A DNA stretch of 11,214 nt from Bacillota bacterium (GCA_023389275.1 JAEWEN010000047.1:1-11214); one strand, 5' to 3'. Counted from the stretch's first letter, positions 1-7,006 are shown. Made by a program: numbers and translations. The notes: generated from the letters alone by a model not told the origin.

Positions 1-15
1 TGTCTTGTCTGTCAT
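1..15 (-). CDS. 5' end of an unidentified gene running off the left edge (partial)
   Basis: Read on the minus strand, an ATG at 15-13 is followed by four open codons (Met-Thr-Asp-Lys-Thr) before the window ends. A textbook AGGAGG at 30-25 lies 9 nt upstream of the ATG, which is the main reason to call a real start. Five residues say nothing about function. The gene is divergent from the Nudix gene at 212, and the two share a 196-nt spacer. Confidence 0.6.
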
Positions 16-109
16 ATATTTATTCCTCCTAAATTTAAAGATTCTAATTTGATATAATAATCTCTAATTTATGAGAAACTATTTACCTAAATGAAACTTA
101 ATTTTTTAC

Positions 110-122
110 TGGCGTTTTGCCA
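110..122. promoter_or_regulatory. Inverted repeat TGGC-N5-GCCA in the divergent spacer
   Basis: A perfect 4+5+4 inverted repeat (TGGC, spacer GTTTT, GCCA) is the only GC-rich spot in an otherwise AT-rich spacer between the gene starting at 15 (-) and the Nudix gene (+). It overlaps a possible minus-strand -35 (TTGGCA, 123-118), which stands 17 nt from a weak -10 (TAAGTT, 100-95). That placement would suit an operator, but the arms are short and no partner site was seen. Low confidence. Confidence 0.2.
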
Positions 123-153
123 ATAAATTCATTATATCATGCCATTTATTTCT

Positions 154-181
154 TTGCAACACTTTTTTATTTAATTAATAT
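154..181 (+). promoter_or_regulatory. Possible promoter of the Nudix gene
   Basis: TTGCAA at 154-159 and TAATAT at 176-181 are separated by 16 nt, close to the sigma-A pattern. They would place the transcript start about 20-25 nt before the start codon at 212. AT-rich spacers readily produce such matches, so this is only the best candidate between the two divergent starts. Confidence 0.35.
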
Positions 182-211
182 TCATGCTAAGATATATAAG
201 AGGTGAATTAT

Positions 212-613
212 ATGAAAAAAACTATTAAAGTAGTTGGTGCAATAATAGAGAATGATAAAAATGAAATACTTTGTGCTTTACGTTCAAAAGATATGTCTAT
301 GCCTATGATGTGGGAGTTTCCAGGTGGAAAAGTTGAAAAAAATGAAACAATAGACAATGCTATAATTAGGGAAATTAAAGAAGAACTAGATTGCAATATT
401 GAATACATATCTTTATTTAATGATAATACTCATGAATATGAAAATATTATTGTTAATCTAGTAACTGTTAAGTGTAACCTTATTAGTGGAACCCCTAAAG
501 CTAGTGAGCATGCTAAATTACTATGGATTCCAGTAGAATATTTAGAAACGTTAATCTGGGCTCCAGCTGATATACCAGCTGTGAAACAATTAGTAAAAGG
601 TGATTCTTTGTAA
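212..613 (+). CDS. MutT/Nudix-family NTP pyrophosphohydrolase (8-oxo-dGTP diphosphatase-like)
   Basis: This is a 133-residue cytoplasmic Nudix hydrolase. Family members cleave nucleoside triphosphates to the monophosphate and pyrophosphate, and the MutT group removes oxidised dGTP. The Nudix box is visible at residues 39-61: G39, five residues, E45, seven residues, then R53-E54-I-K-E57-E58. The glutamates are the expected Mg2+ ligands. The usual glycine near the box end is Asp60. The C-terminal WAPAD (116-120) resembles the WxPAD of MutT proteins, and the length is typical of MutT. The start is ATG 212, because AGAGGTG (200-205) is its ribosome binding site 6 nt upstream; the GTG at 203 lies inside that site and is rejected. 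The gene is a single unit, closed by a hairpin that overlaps its stop codon. The family is certain; the substrate (8-oxo-dGTP, 5-methyl-dCTP or CTP types are all possible) is inferred only. Confidence 0.93.
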   Translation: MKKTIKVVGAIIENDKNEILCALRSKDMSMPMMWEFPGGKVEKNETIDNAIIREIKEELDCNIEYISLFNDNTHEYENIIVNLVTVKCNLISGTPKASEHAKLLWIPVEYLETLIWAPADIPAVKQLVKGDSL

Positions 614-630
614 GTTGAATCACCTTTTTT
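595..630 (+). terminator. Rho-independent terminator between convergent Nudix and restriction genes
   Basis: The arms AAAAGGTGATTC (595-606) and GAATCACCTTTT (617-628) form a perfect 12-bp stem with a 10-nt loop, followed by more T residues to 630. The left arm lies in the last Nudix codons and the Nudix TAA (611-613) is in the loop. The minus-strand gene stops at 634-632, just outside the hairpin, so the same stem can serve it, though the U-tract on that strand is weaker. Confidence 0.88.
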
Positions 631-631
631 A

Positions 632-3499
632 TTAAACTTTCTTCACAAATTCTATATATAAATTTTCAGGTATTTTATTTTGTAGCTTTAACTTTACTGT
701 AATAGGTTTTTCTCCTTGAAATTCTACTGTATCACCTTTACCTATATAAATATAAGGTTGTACCTTATTATCTATTTCCTTATATTTTCTAACAAATAAG
801 TGAAGATTAATTCTTCTTTCCTTGTTGTATATTATGTTCTTTCCTCTTCCAGATGCTTGTGCAGTACTATTTGGTGTTTGCCATTGAAATAAACTTTTAC
901 TTAAAAATTCATCCTTATAGTTTATACTTTCTTTTATATCCTCACCTTTATGTAAATCCACAAATAAAAAATATTCCTGTCCATTTGCTATAAGCCCACT
1001 ACCTCTAAAAGAACTATGTATTTTTTCATAATTAGATAAAAGAGCTACATCTATCATCTGATATTGCTCATATAACTTTAAAAATGGCTTTCCAAAGTTT
1101 TTACTTCCAAAGTTTTTTTCATATCTAAGAAGTCCATAATTTAATATATCTACAATTATTTCCTTATATCTTTTGTTAGCTAAAATCTTTTCAAAGGATA
1201 ATAACTTTATTAATTTATCATTAACGAAATCAAAAAGCTTTACATTACTTTTTAACTGGCTAGAATCATAAAATTCCTGGCTTAGTGTTCTAAATGAATG
1301 ATATATTGTATCATTATCTACAAATTCTAAATACTTACTTATAACATTATTAGCTTCATATATAGTTAATTCATTCTTATTTATCAAATACTTTATTATC
1401 GCAAACTCATATGGCCTTTTTAAAGGCAATTTACTAGATAACTCCTTTAAAATCTTAAAAAAATCCTCATTCTCAAGTTCTAAAGCTTCATACGACTTTT
1501 CAACTTTTTTAATAAATCCTTGATATGTTTTAGCATAATTAATAAATTTAAGAGGATCTGGTGATCCATCATATTTTATATAGTCCATTAAATTATAAGG
1601 AATCTTTCCTCCAAGCAATGATTTAAACTCATTGTATTCTTCCTTTAAATATTTTAGACTATTAAAGTTTTCTGTATTAAGTTGACTTAAAATTCTCTCC
1701 TGTGCTATTCTATCCATTTGTATATTTGAGCATCCAGGAATATCGCTAAAGTCTGTAGCAACAGATACCTTTAAGCTATCTTTGTCATAGTATTTGCTAC
1801 CTTTTAATGCTAATGCAATTAAAAATGCTTTATTATGATTTCCTATAAAGTCTAATACAGTTAGAAATTCTTTATTTTTATGTTTTCTTAATCCTCTACC
1901 TAGCTGTTGAATAAATATTATAGGTGAATTAGTAGGTCTTAACATTAAAACCTGATTTATAGAAGGTATATCAACACCTTCATTAAATATATCTACAGTA
2001 AAAATAACATTTAATGAATCCTCATCATTTTCAAGCCTTTTTATACAGCTTTGTCTTTTTTCTATAGAATCTTCCCCTGTCAATGCTATACTTACAATTC
2101 CATTTTCATTAAACTTTTGTGACATATAATATGCATGTTCTTTATTTATACAAAATCCAACTGCTTTTTGCTTAACTCCATCAAAGCCATAAAAATTCAT
2201 TTTCTCTATAATAAAGTCTACCCTTGAATTAATCATTAATTTCTTAGAAACTTCATCAATATTATCTAAACTAACATCACTATAATCAACTGCTTCAATA
2301 TCCGTTATACCAAAGTAATGGAATGGAACAATAAGTTCACTTTCCAGTGCTTCATTTAATCTAATTTCTAGTGCAACATTATTATCAAAAATATCAAAAA
2401 TATTTCCTGTATCACATCTTTCAGGAGTTGCAGTTATACCTAGTAAAAATTTAGGTTTAAAGTATTCTAATACCTTTTCATATGTTGGACTCGTACTATG
2501 ATGTGCTTCATCTACAACTATATATTCAAAATGATATTTATCAAAACAAACAATGTTTCTTTCCATTGTTTGAATAGTAGCAAATAAATAATCTGCATCT
2601 TTATCCTTTTTATTTCCTGTATAAAACCCAGTAGTAATTTTTTTATTTCTAATTAAATTTTTATATGTAGCTTCAGCATCTTTAAGAATGTCTTCTCTAT
2701 GCACTAAAAATAATAGTTTTTTAGGATTAAACTCTAAAACATCAAAAGCAGACATATAAGTTTTACCAGTACCAGTAGCTGCAATAACTAAAGCCTTGTC
2801 TTCGCCAGATCTTCTTAATCTATCAATATTTCTTAAAGCTTCTTGTTGCATTATATTAGGTTTTATAACTTTATAATCGCTAAATTCAACTGCAATTCTA
2901 TTATTGCTTTCTTTTATACTTTTAATAAAATTATCATATTTATCTAAAAATTCATCATTAACAAATCCTGTAGTGTCCCATATACTGTTATACTCATCTA
3001 AAACAGTCTCTACAAATTCAGTATCTTTTTTAGAAATGATCATAACATTCCACTCTATATTACTTTTTAAAGCTCTTTGTGTTATATTAGATGAACCAAC
3101 AATAATCTTATAATTGTCTTCATTTTCAAAAATATAAGCCTTAGTGTGGAATCCTTTTTCATTATCAGCAATAAAAACCTTTAAGTCTATATTTTCGAAG
3201 CATTTAATTTTTTCTAATGCCTTAGGCTCAGTAAAGTTTAAATAAGTTGAAGTAATAATTTTACCTTTAATCCCTTTTTCCTGTAATTCTTTGAAAGAAT
3301 CTAAAAGTAGCTGTAAACCACTAAAATTTATAAATGCTACACTAAAATAAAATGTCTTACATTCACTTAAGCTTTGCTTCAATTCTGATAAAAGGTTACC
3401 CCTATGCGAATTAACAATAAGCTTATTTTTAATAATATATTTATCCTCAAAAATACTATTCGAATTTATATCTGACAGTACTTCATTTAACACATCCAT
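632..3499 (-). CDS. SauUSI-like type IV restriction enzyme (PLD nuclease, SF2 helicase, DUF3427-type C-terminus)
   Basis: A large ATP-dependent nuclease-helicase. Residue numbers count from the upstream ATG at 3505. The PLD-type nuclease domain occupies about 30-180, with the HxK motif at H120-T-K122 and GSSN at 137-140. The SF2 helicase follows: Walker A ATGTGKT (243-249), DEAH (332-335), GITATPER (356-363) and QQLGRGLR (533-540). From about 690 to the end is a DUF3427-like region with the conserved FQWQTPNST stretch (873-881). This order and length (955-957 aa) match S. aureus SauUSI (about 953 aa), which cuts DNA carrying 5-methyl- or hydroxymethyl-cytosine; there the C-terminus recognises the modified base, the helicase translocates and PLD cuts. 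I chose ATG 3499, with GAGGG (3510-3506) 6 nt upstream; ATG 3505 abuts the GAGGG directly. No methyltransferase is adjacent, as expected for type IV. Architecture is certain; target specificity is inference. Confidence 0.9.
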   Translation of the reverse strand: MDVLNEVLSDINSNSIFEDKYIIKNKLIVNSHRGNLLSELKQSLSECKTFYFSVAFINFSGLQLLLDSFKELQEKGIKGKIITSTYLNFTEPKALEKIKCFENIDLKVFIADNEKGFHTKAYIFENEDNYKIIVGSSNITQRALKSNIEWNVMIISKKDTEFVETVLDEYNSIWDTTGFVNDEFLDKYDNFIKSIKESNNRIAVEFSDYKVIKPNIMQQEALRNIDRLRRSGEDKALVIAATGTGKTYMSAFDVLEFNPKKLLFLVHREDILKDAEATYKNLIRNKKITTGFYTGNKKDKDADYLFATIQTMERNIVCFDKYHFEYIVVDEAHHSTSPTYEKVLEYFKPKFLLGITATPERCDTGNIFDIFDNNVALEIRLNEALESELIVPFHYFGITDIEAVDYSDVSLDNIDEVSKKLMINSRVDFIIEKMNFYGFDGVKQKAVGFCINKEHAYYMSQKFNENGIVSIALTGEDSIEKRQSCIKRLENDEDSLNVIFTVDIFNEGVDIPSINQVLMLRPTNSPIIFIQQLGRGLRKHKNKEFLTVLDFIGNHNKAFLIALALKGSKYYDKDSLKVSVATDFSDIPGCSNIQMDRIAQERILSQLNTENFNSLKYLKEEYNEFKSLLGGKIPYNLMDYIKYDGSPDPLKFINYAKTYQGFIKKVEKSYEALELENEDFFKILKELSSKLPLKRPYEFAIIKYLINKNELTIYEANNVISKYLEFVDNDTIYHSFRTLSQEFYDSSQLKSNVKLFDFVNDKLIKLLSFEKILANKRYKEIIVDILNYGLLRYEKNFGSKNFGKPFLKLYEQYQMIDVALLSNYEKIHSSFRGSGLIANGQEYFLFVDLHKGEDIKESINYKDEFLSKSLFQWQTPNSTAQASGRGKNIIYNKERRINLHLFVRKYKEIDNKVQPYIYIGKGDTVEFQGEKPITVKLKLQNKIPENLYIEFVKKV

Positions 3500-3533
3500 A
3501 TTCATCCCTCACATTTACAAATAAACTTACATT

Positions 3534-3562
3534 ATTATACTTTTATGTATAATATGTTTCAA
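3534..3562 (-). promoter_or_regulatory. Sigma-A-type promoter of the SauUSI-like gene
   Basis: Read on the minus strand, TTGAAA (3562-3557) and a perfect TATAAT (3539-3534) are separated by exactly 17 nt. The implied transcript start near 3527 gives a leader of about 28 nt before ATG 3499, with GAGGG in it. This is the strongest promoter match in the window and suggests constitutive expression of the restriction enzyme. Confidence 0.7.
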
Positions 3563-3725
3563 TACAACTTTAATAGTTTTTAGTTATTCAAATTGTTTTT
3601 ATTTAAATAATATAAAACTTTTGTACCTCTTAAAACTACTTGTATCAGTTTATGTTCATAAGGAATACTATGATAAACAAAATAGATTCACCAAAAAATT
3701 TAAATTAACATTTACAAACCGTTAA

Positions 3726-3765
3726 TTGACTTAGAATCTAAAATAAATTATTATACGAATATTCG
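3726..3765 (+). promoter_or_regulatory. Possible gltS promoter with two embedded palindromes
   Basis: TTGACT (3726-3731) and TATTAT (3749-3754) stand 17 nt apart. An 11-bp dyad TTAGA-A-TCTAA (3731-3741) lies in the spacer, and a perfect 10-bp palindrome CGAATATTCG (3756-3765) starts 2 nt after the -10, where a repressor would block initiation. The leader to ATG 3896 would be about 135 nt, which is long. The promoter match is fair; the operator role is speculative. Confidence 0.35.
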
Positions 3766-3895
3766 AGTTGTAGTTCACCCATTCTTGTATACTGGTATAT
3801 TAAAATAAAGTAATAATTAATTTTTATAATAGGAATATTTTTATAGTACTAACGCTAAATTTAGAAACATTTTTTAGTTTTTAGGAGGAATTTGA

Positions 3896-5119
3896 ATGAC
3901 GATTGAATTAAACATGATACAATCTATAGGATTAGCTGTAGTTTTCCTTTTATTAGGAAAAGCTATTAAACGCTCTATCCCACTATTTACAAAATATGCA
4001 ATACCTTCACCAGTAATCGGGGGACTTATATTTTCAATTATTCATATGATATTAAGACAAAATAATATTGCTTCATTTGAATTTGATACAACACTACAAA
4101 CATTTTTTCAAACTATGTTTTTCTGTACTGTTGGTTTTAATGCAAGTCTTAAAATGCTTAAAATTGGAGGAAAAAAAGTTGCTATATTTCTTTTAATAGC
4201 AGTAGTTTTTGCATTTCTTCAAAATATACTAGCTGTTGGTCTTGCTAAGGTTGTAGGACTAAATCCACTTTTAGCTTTACTTACAGCATCTCCTGCTTTA
4301 ACTGGTGGACATGGTACATCAGCAGCAGTAGCACCTAGTATTGAAGCACTTGGACACCCTGAAGCTTTAACAGTAGCTTTAACAGCTGCTACATTTGGAA
4401 TCATTGCAGGTTCTCTTTTAGGTAGTCCAATGGCTAACAGACTTATTGTTAAAGATAAATTACTAGAAAAGAAAAAACTTGAATCATCTAATGATGAAAA
4501 CTACGATTTATCTATGGTAGAAGCTAAAGAAACTAAACTTGATACTAATAAAATTAGTATGGCTTTCTTTCAAATACTAATAGCTATGGGTATTGGAACT
4601 TACTTAACTGATGCTTTAAATTCATTTGTTGGACAATGGGTTAATGGGGTAACTTTCCCAGCATATATAGGATCAATGCTTGTAGCCGCTGTTATAAGAA
4701 ATATTTCTGATAACACTAATCTTTTTAAAGCTCCTGCTGAGGAAATTGAAGTAGTTGGAGAAGTATCATTAAATCTATTCTTAGGTATGGCACTTATAAC
4801 ACTAAAGCTTTGGCACCTAGTAGACCTAGCACTTCCAATGCTAATTTTACTTGTAGCCCAATGTGTAATGATGTATCTTTACGGAATGTTTGTATCATAC
4901 AGATTAATGGGTAAAAATTACGACTCAGCTGTAATGGTTGCTGGTTTAACAGGATTTGCAATGGGTTCTACATCAAATGCAATGGCAAATATGAATTCAG
5001 TTTCAGAAAAATATGTATATTCTAGAACAGCATTTTTCGTAGTACCAATAGTAGGTTCATTGTTTATAGACTTTATAAATATAGGAATTATATATGGATT
5101 TATTGGATTCCTTTCATAG
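3896..5119 (+). CDS. gltS: Sodium/glutamate symporter, GltS (ESS) family
   Basis: This 407-residue integral membrane protein belongs to the family that imports glutamate with Na+; E. coli GltS has 401 residues. The family's inverted-repeat signatures are both present: PSPVIGG (37-43) and LTGGHGTSAA (135-144) in the first half, and GLTGFAMGSTSNAMANM (350-366) followed by VVPIVGSLFIDFIN (382-395) in the second. Hydrophobic segments fill most of the chain, broken by a charged, Lys-rich hydrophilic loop at about 183-222 that separates the two halves. The start is fixed by AGGAGG (3883-3888), 7 nt before the ATG. It is a single-gene unit: a divergent gene lies upstream and a strong hairpin follows the stop. 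The family is very likely; glutamate as the substrate is inferred by homology, and related dicarboxylates or aspartate cannot be excluded. Confidence 0.93.
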   Translation: MTIELNMIQSIGLAVVFLLLGKAIKRSIPLFTKYAIPSPVIGGLIFSIIHMILRQNNIASFEFDTTLQTFFQTMFFCTVGFNASLKMLKIGGKKVAIFLLIAVVFAFLQNILAVGLAKVVGLNPLLALLTASPALTGGHGTSAAVAPSIEALGHPEALTVALTAATFGIIAGSLLGSPMANRLIVKDKLLEKKKLESSNDENYDLSMVEAKETKLDTNKISMAFFQILIAMGIGTYLTDALNSFVGQWVNGVTFPAYIGSMLVAAVIRNISDNTNLFKAPAEEIEVVGEVSLNLFLGMALITLKLWHLVDLALPMLILLVAQCVMMYLYGMFVSYRLMGKNYDSAVMVAGLTGFAMGSTSNAMANMNSVSEKYVYSRTAFFVVPIVGSLFIDFINIGIIYGFIGFLS

Positions 5120-5140
5120 ATATACTTTATAAAATATAAA

Positions 5141-5174
5141 AAAAGCTCTGTAATTTTATTGTTACAGAGCTTTT
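5141..5174 (+). terminator. Rho-independent terminator of gltS
   Basis: AAAAGCTCTGTAA (5141-5153) pairs perfectly with TTACAGAGCTTTT (5162-5174), a 13-bp stem with an 8-nt loop, 22 nt after the gltS stop. The A-run before and T-run after the stem are typical. It separates gltS from the HxlR gene, so the latter should have its own promoter. Confidence 0.9.
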
Positions 5175-5253
5175 AATGTATAGATTTATTCTTAATTTAC
5201 ACATATAAATTGTTCTTCTATTATAAGTTTACATAATTTTGATACAAATATAA

Positions 5254-5270
5254 ATAGCATTTGCTATACT
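5254..5270 (+). promoter_or_regulatory. Extended -10 promoter with overlapping inverted repeat, upstream of the HxlR gene
   Basis: TGCTATACT (5262-5270) is an extended -10 (TG-N-TATACT). A TTGATA lies at 5239-5244, but 20 nt away, so the extended -10 probably matters more. A perfect inverted repeat ATAGCA-TT-TGCTAT (5254-5267) covers the TG and the first bases of the -10. HxlR regulators bind short dyads as dimers and often repress themselves, so this is a natural candidate operator. The repeat and promoter are seen; autoregulation is inferred. Confidence 0.45.
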
Positions 5271-5347
5271 TAATATATATCAAATATTACTTTGATTACA
5301 CTTTATAGGAAAAAATTTAATTATTATTTAGGTAAGGAAGTGAAATT

Positions 5348-5716
5348 ATGCCAGAAGATAGATTAAATAAAGTAAGTTGTAACAATTATAGATGCGAAAT
5401 TGAAGTTACCCTAGAGATCTTAAGTGGAAAATGGAAGAGCCTTATCCTTTGGAACCTAAGTAATCACGAAATTATTAGATTTAACGAATTCAAAAGATTG
5501 ATTCCAGAGATAACTCAAAAAATGCTTACACAGCAATTAAGGGATTTAACAAAAAACGGGCTAGTTAAAAAGACTATTTATGCTCAAGTTCCACCAATGG
5601 TGGAATACTCTCTTACACCAATAGGAAAAGATTTAATTCCTATATTAGAGGAAATGGATAAATGGGGTAAGAATTTTGTTAATAATTTCAAAAGCACTCA
5701 CAGAAGTCATAACTAA
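5348..5716 (+). CDS. HxlR-family winged-helix transcriptional regulator
   Basis: This 122-residue protein is a full-length HxlR-type (MarR-like) DNA-binding protein. The family core is clear: C16-EIEVTLEILSGKWK at 16-30, the RFNEFKRLIPEITQKMLTQQLRDL recognition-helix region at 45-67, and the wing with VEYSLTPIGKDL at 85-96. Cys16 is at the position of the conserved N-terminal cysteine that some relatives (YodB, HypR) use to sense quinones, diamide or hypochlorite; a second Cys11 lies close by. The start ATG is preceded by AAGGAAGTG (5334-5342). The gene stands alone between the gltS terminator and a convergent alcohol dehydrogenase gene. It is not divergent from either neighbour, so its target cannot be read from context; an inverted repeat on its own promoter suggests autoregulation. 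The inducer is unknown. Confidence 0.92.
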   Translation: MPEDRLNKVSCNNYRCEIEVTLEILSGKWKSLILWNLSNHEIIRFNEFKRLIPEITQKMLTQQLRDLTKNGLVKKTIYAQVPPMVEYSLTPIGKDLIPILEEMDKWGKNFVNNFKSTHRSHN

Positions 5717-5732
5717 TACTGTTTTAATAGTT

Positions 5733-5773
5733 AAAGGCTATAGCTAAATAATATATAAGCTATAGCCTTTTTT
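5733..5773 (+). terminator. Terminator between convergent HxlR and alcohol dehydrogenase genes
   Basis: AAAGGCTATAGCT (5733-5745) pairs perfectly with AGCTATAGCCTTT (5758-5770), giving 13 bp with a 12-nt AT loop and six T residues at 5768-5773. It lies 16 nt after the HxlR stop and just past the alcohol dehydrogenase stop (5782-5780), so it can act in both directions, better on the plus strand because of the T-run. Confidence 0.9.
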
Positions 5774-5779
5774 ATTAAC

Positions 5780-6946
5780 TTAGAAGTTTACTTCTGTTCC
5801 ATAATAAGTAGCTTCAAATAATTTTTTCATTTCTTCTACAGATATTTCTCTTGGGTTTGTTCCTGTACAAGCATCTCCTACTGCACCTTCTGAAATCATA
5901 TCTAAGTTTGACTTAAAGTCTTCTTCTGATACTCCAAACTCTTTTAAAGTAGCAGGCATATTCATTTCTATTCTAAAATCTTTAACCATTTTAATTAGAG
6001 ATTTTACAAGCTCACTTGTTGTTGTTCCTTCTAAGCCTAATCTTTTAGCTATATCAGCATAAATATTTCCAGCTTCTTTTGCATTAAACTCTATAACATA
6101 TGGAAGGTATATTGCATTTGCACATCCATGAGGAATATTAAATATTTTTCCTGTTTTATGAGCCATTGAATGAACTATACCTAGTATTGCATTTGAAAAT
6201 GACATTCCAGCTAAACATTGTGCTATATGCATTTCTTTTCTAGCATTTTCCTCTCCATTAAAAGATTTAACTATATTATCAACAATCATTTCTATTGATT
6301 TCATAGCTAATCCATCAGTTATTGGATTTCTAGCAGTTGAAACATATGCCTCAAATGAGTGAGTTAAAGCATCCATTCCTGTATTAGCTACTAATGCTGG
6401 AGTCATACTTTTAACTAGATTAGTATCAACTATAGCAATGTCTGGAGTAATGTTATAATCAGCTATTGGATATTTTACCCCTGTTTCATGGTCTGTTATT
6501 ACTGAAAATGAAGTAACCTCTGTACCAGTACCACTTGTAGTTGATATAGCTATAAATCTAGCTTTTTTTCTTAATTCAGGTAGGTTAAATGGTTTTGCAG
6601 CTTCTTCAAAAGTAAACTCTGGATTTTCATAAAATACCCACATTGCTTTAGCTGCATCTATTGGAGAACCTCCTCCAATACCAACTATTAAATCAGGGTT
6701 AAACTGTTTCATAGCTTCAACACCTTTCATAACTGTTGAAACTGAAGGATCATTTTCAACACCTGAAAATACTGATGTTTCAATTTGAGCTTCTTTTAAT
6801 AATTCTTGTACTTTAGAAACTGTTCCATCCTTTATTAATCTTTCTGAACCTATAACTATCATAGCTTTAGTTCCCTTAACTGACTTTAAGTGCTCTATAG
6901 CATTTTCACCAAAATAAACGTCTCTTGGAATAGTAAATCTTTGCAT
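5780..6946 (-). CDS. Iron-containing alcohol dehydrogenase (clostridial butanol/ethanol dehydrogenase type)
   Basis: This 388-residue cytoplasmic enzyme belongs to family III (iron-dependent) alcohol dehydrogenases, which interconvert aldehydes and alcohols with NAD(P)H. The nucleotide-binding GGGSPIDAAKAMW is at 91-103 and ISTTSGTGTEVTSFSVIT at 134-151. The four metal ligands are in place with family spacing: D192 and H196 in GMDALTH, H259 in GIVHSMAHKTG and H273 in IPHGCANAIYLPY. Near the C-terminus ISEGAVGDACTGTNPR (351-366) matches stand-alone clostridial enzymes and the ADH half of AdhE; there is no aldehyde dehydrogenase part, so this is not AdhE. The start is fixed by AGGGGGAAG (6960-6952) just upstream. 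The role is most likely reduction of acetaldehyde or butyraldehyde in fermentation; chain-length and cofactor preference cannot be read here. A long inverted repeat lies in its upstream region. Confidence 0.95.
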   Translation of the reverse strand: MQRFTIPRDVYFGENAIEHLKSVKGTKAMIVIGSERLIKDGTVSKVQELLKEAQIETSVFSGVENDPSVSTVMKGVEAMKQFNPDLIVGIGGGSPIDAAKAMWVFYENPEFTFEEAAKPFNLPELRKKARFIAISTTSGTGTEVTSFSVITDHETGVKYPIADYNITPDIAIVDTNLVKSMTPALVANTGMDALTHSFEAYVSTARNPITDGLAMKSIEMIVDNIVKSFNGEENARKEMHIAQCLAGMSFSNAILGIVHSMAHKTGKIFNIPHGCANAIYLPYVIEFNAKEAGNIYADIAKRLGLEGTTTSELVKSLIKMVKDFRIEMNMPATLKEFGVSEEDFKSNLDMISEGAVGDACTGTNPREISVEEMKKLFEATYYGTEVNF

Positions 6947-6983
6947 CTATACTTCCCCCTTAAGTAAATAATTTTTTATATTT

Positions 6984-7006
6984 ACACATAAAAATTACTT
7001 ATGTGT
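6984..7006 (-). promoter_or_regulatory. Perfect 8-bp inverted repeat upstream of the alcohol dehydrogenase gene
   Basis: ACACATAA (6984-6991) and TTATGTGT (6999-7006) are exact inverted repeats around a 7-nt centre, 38 nt upstream of the start codon. They lie between the only minus-strand TATACT -10 (7026-7021) and the ribosome binding site, so the repeat could be an operator in the early transcribed region. It does not match the clostridial Rex consensus (TTGTTA-type arms) or a catabolite-responsive element. The structure is seen; function is inferred. Confidence 0.35.

Larger units (their letters stand above)
3506..3895. other. Divergent intergenic region between the restriction gene and gltS
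   Basis: This 390-nt AT-rich spacer holds no credible gene: the ATG-initiated frames I followed are under 20 codons and lack ribosome binding sites. It contains a good minus-strand promoter for the restriction gene (3562-3534), a possible gltS promoter (3726-3754), two short palindromes near that promoter, and the gltS ribosome binding site AGGAGG at 3883-3888. No T-box, riboswitch or other structured RNA leader was recognised. Confidence 0.7.

Noticed and set aside
43..70. Direct repeat TCTAATTT at 43-50 and 63-70, two helical turns apart
   Set aside because: An 8-mer of A/T-rich composition recurs easily by chance in this sequence; no dyad or promoter element supports it.
203..211. GTG start giving a 136-residue Nudix protein
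   Set aside because: The GTG is part of the AGAGGTG ribosome binding site for ATG 212, and the extra residues (before Met-Lys-Lys) are not needed by the fold.
2904..3113. 69-codon plus-strand open frame inside the restriction gene
   Set aside because: It is antisense to conserved PLD/helicase coding sequence, has no ribosome binding site and resembles no family.
632..3499. Reading the large gene as part of a multi-gene defence island (DISARM, BREX or type I R-M)
   Set aside because: No methyltransferase, specificity subunit or other defence gene is next to it; neighbours are a Nudix hydrolase and a glutamate transporter.
5196..5205. TTTACACATA shared with 6981-6990 upstream of the alcohol dehydrogenase gene
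   Set aside because: Only one arm of the inverted repeat is present at 5196-5205, so it is probably a chance match in AT-rich DNA.
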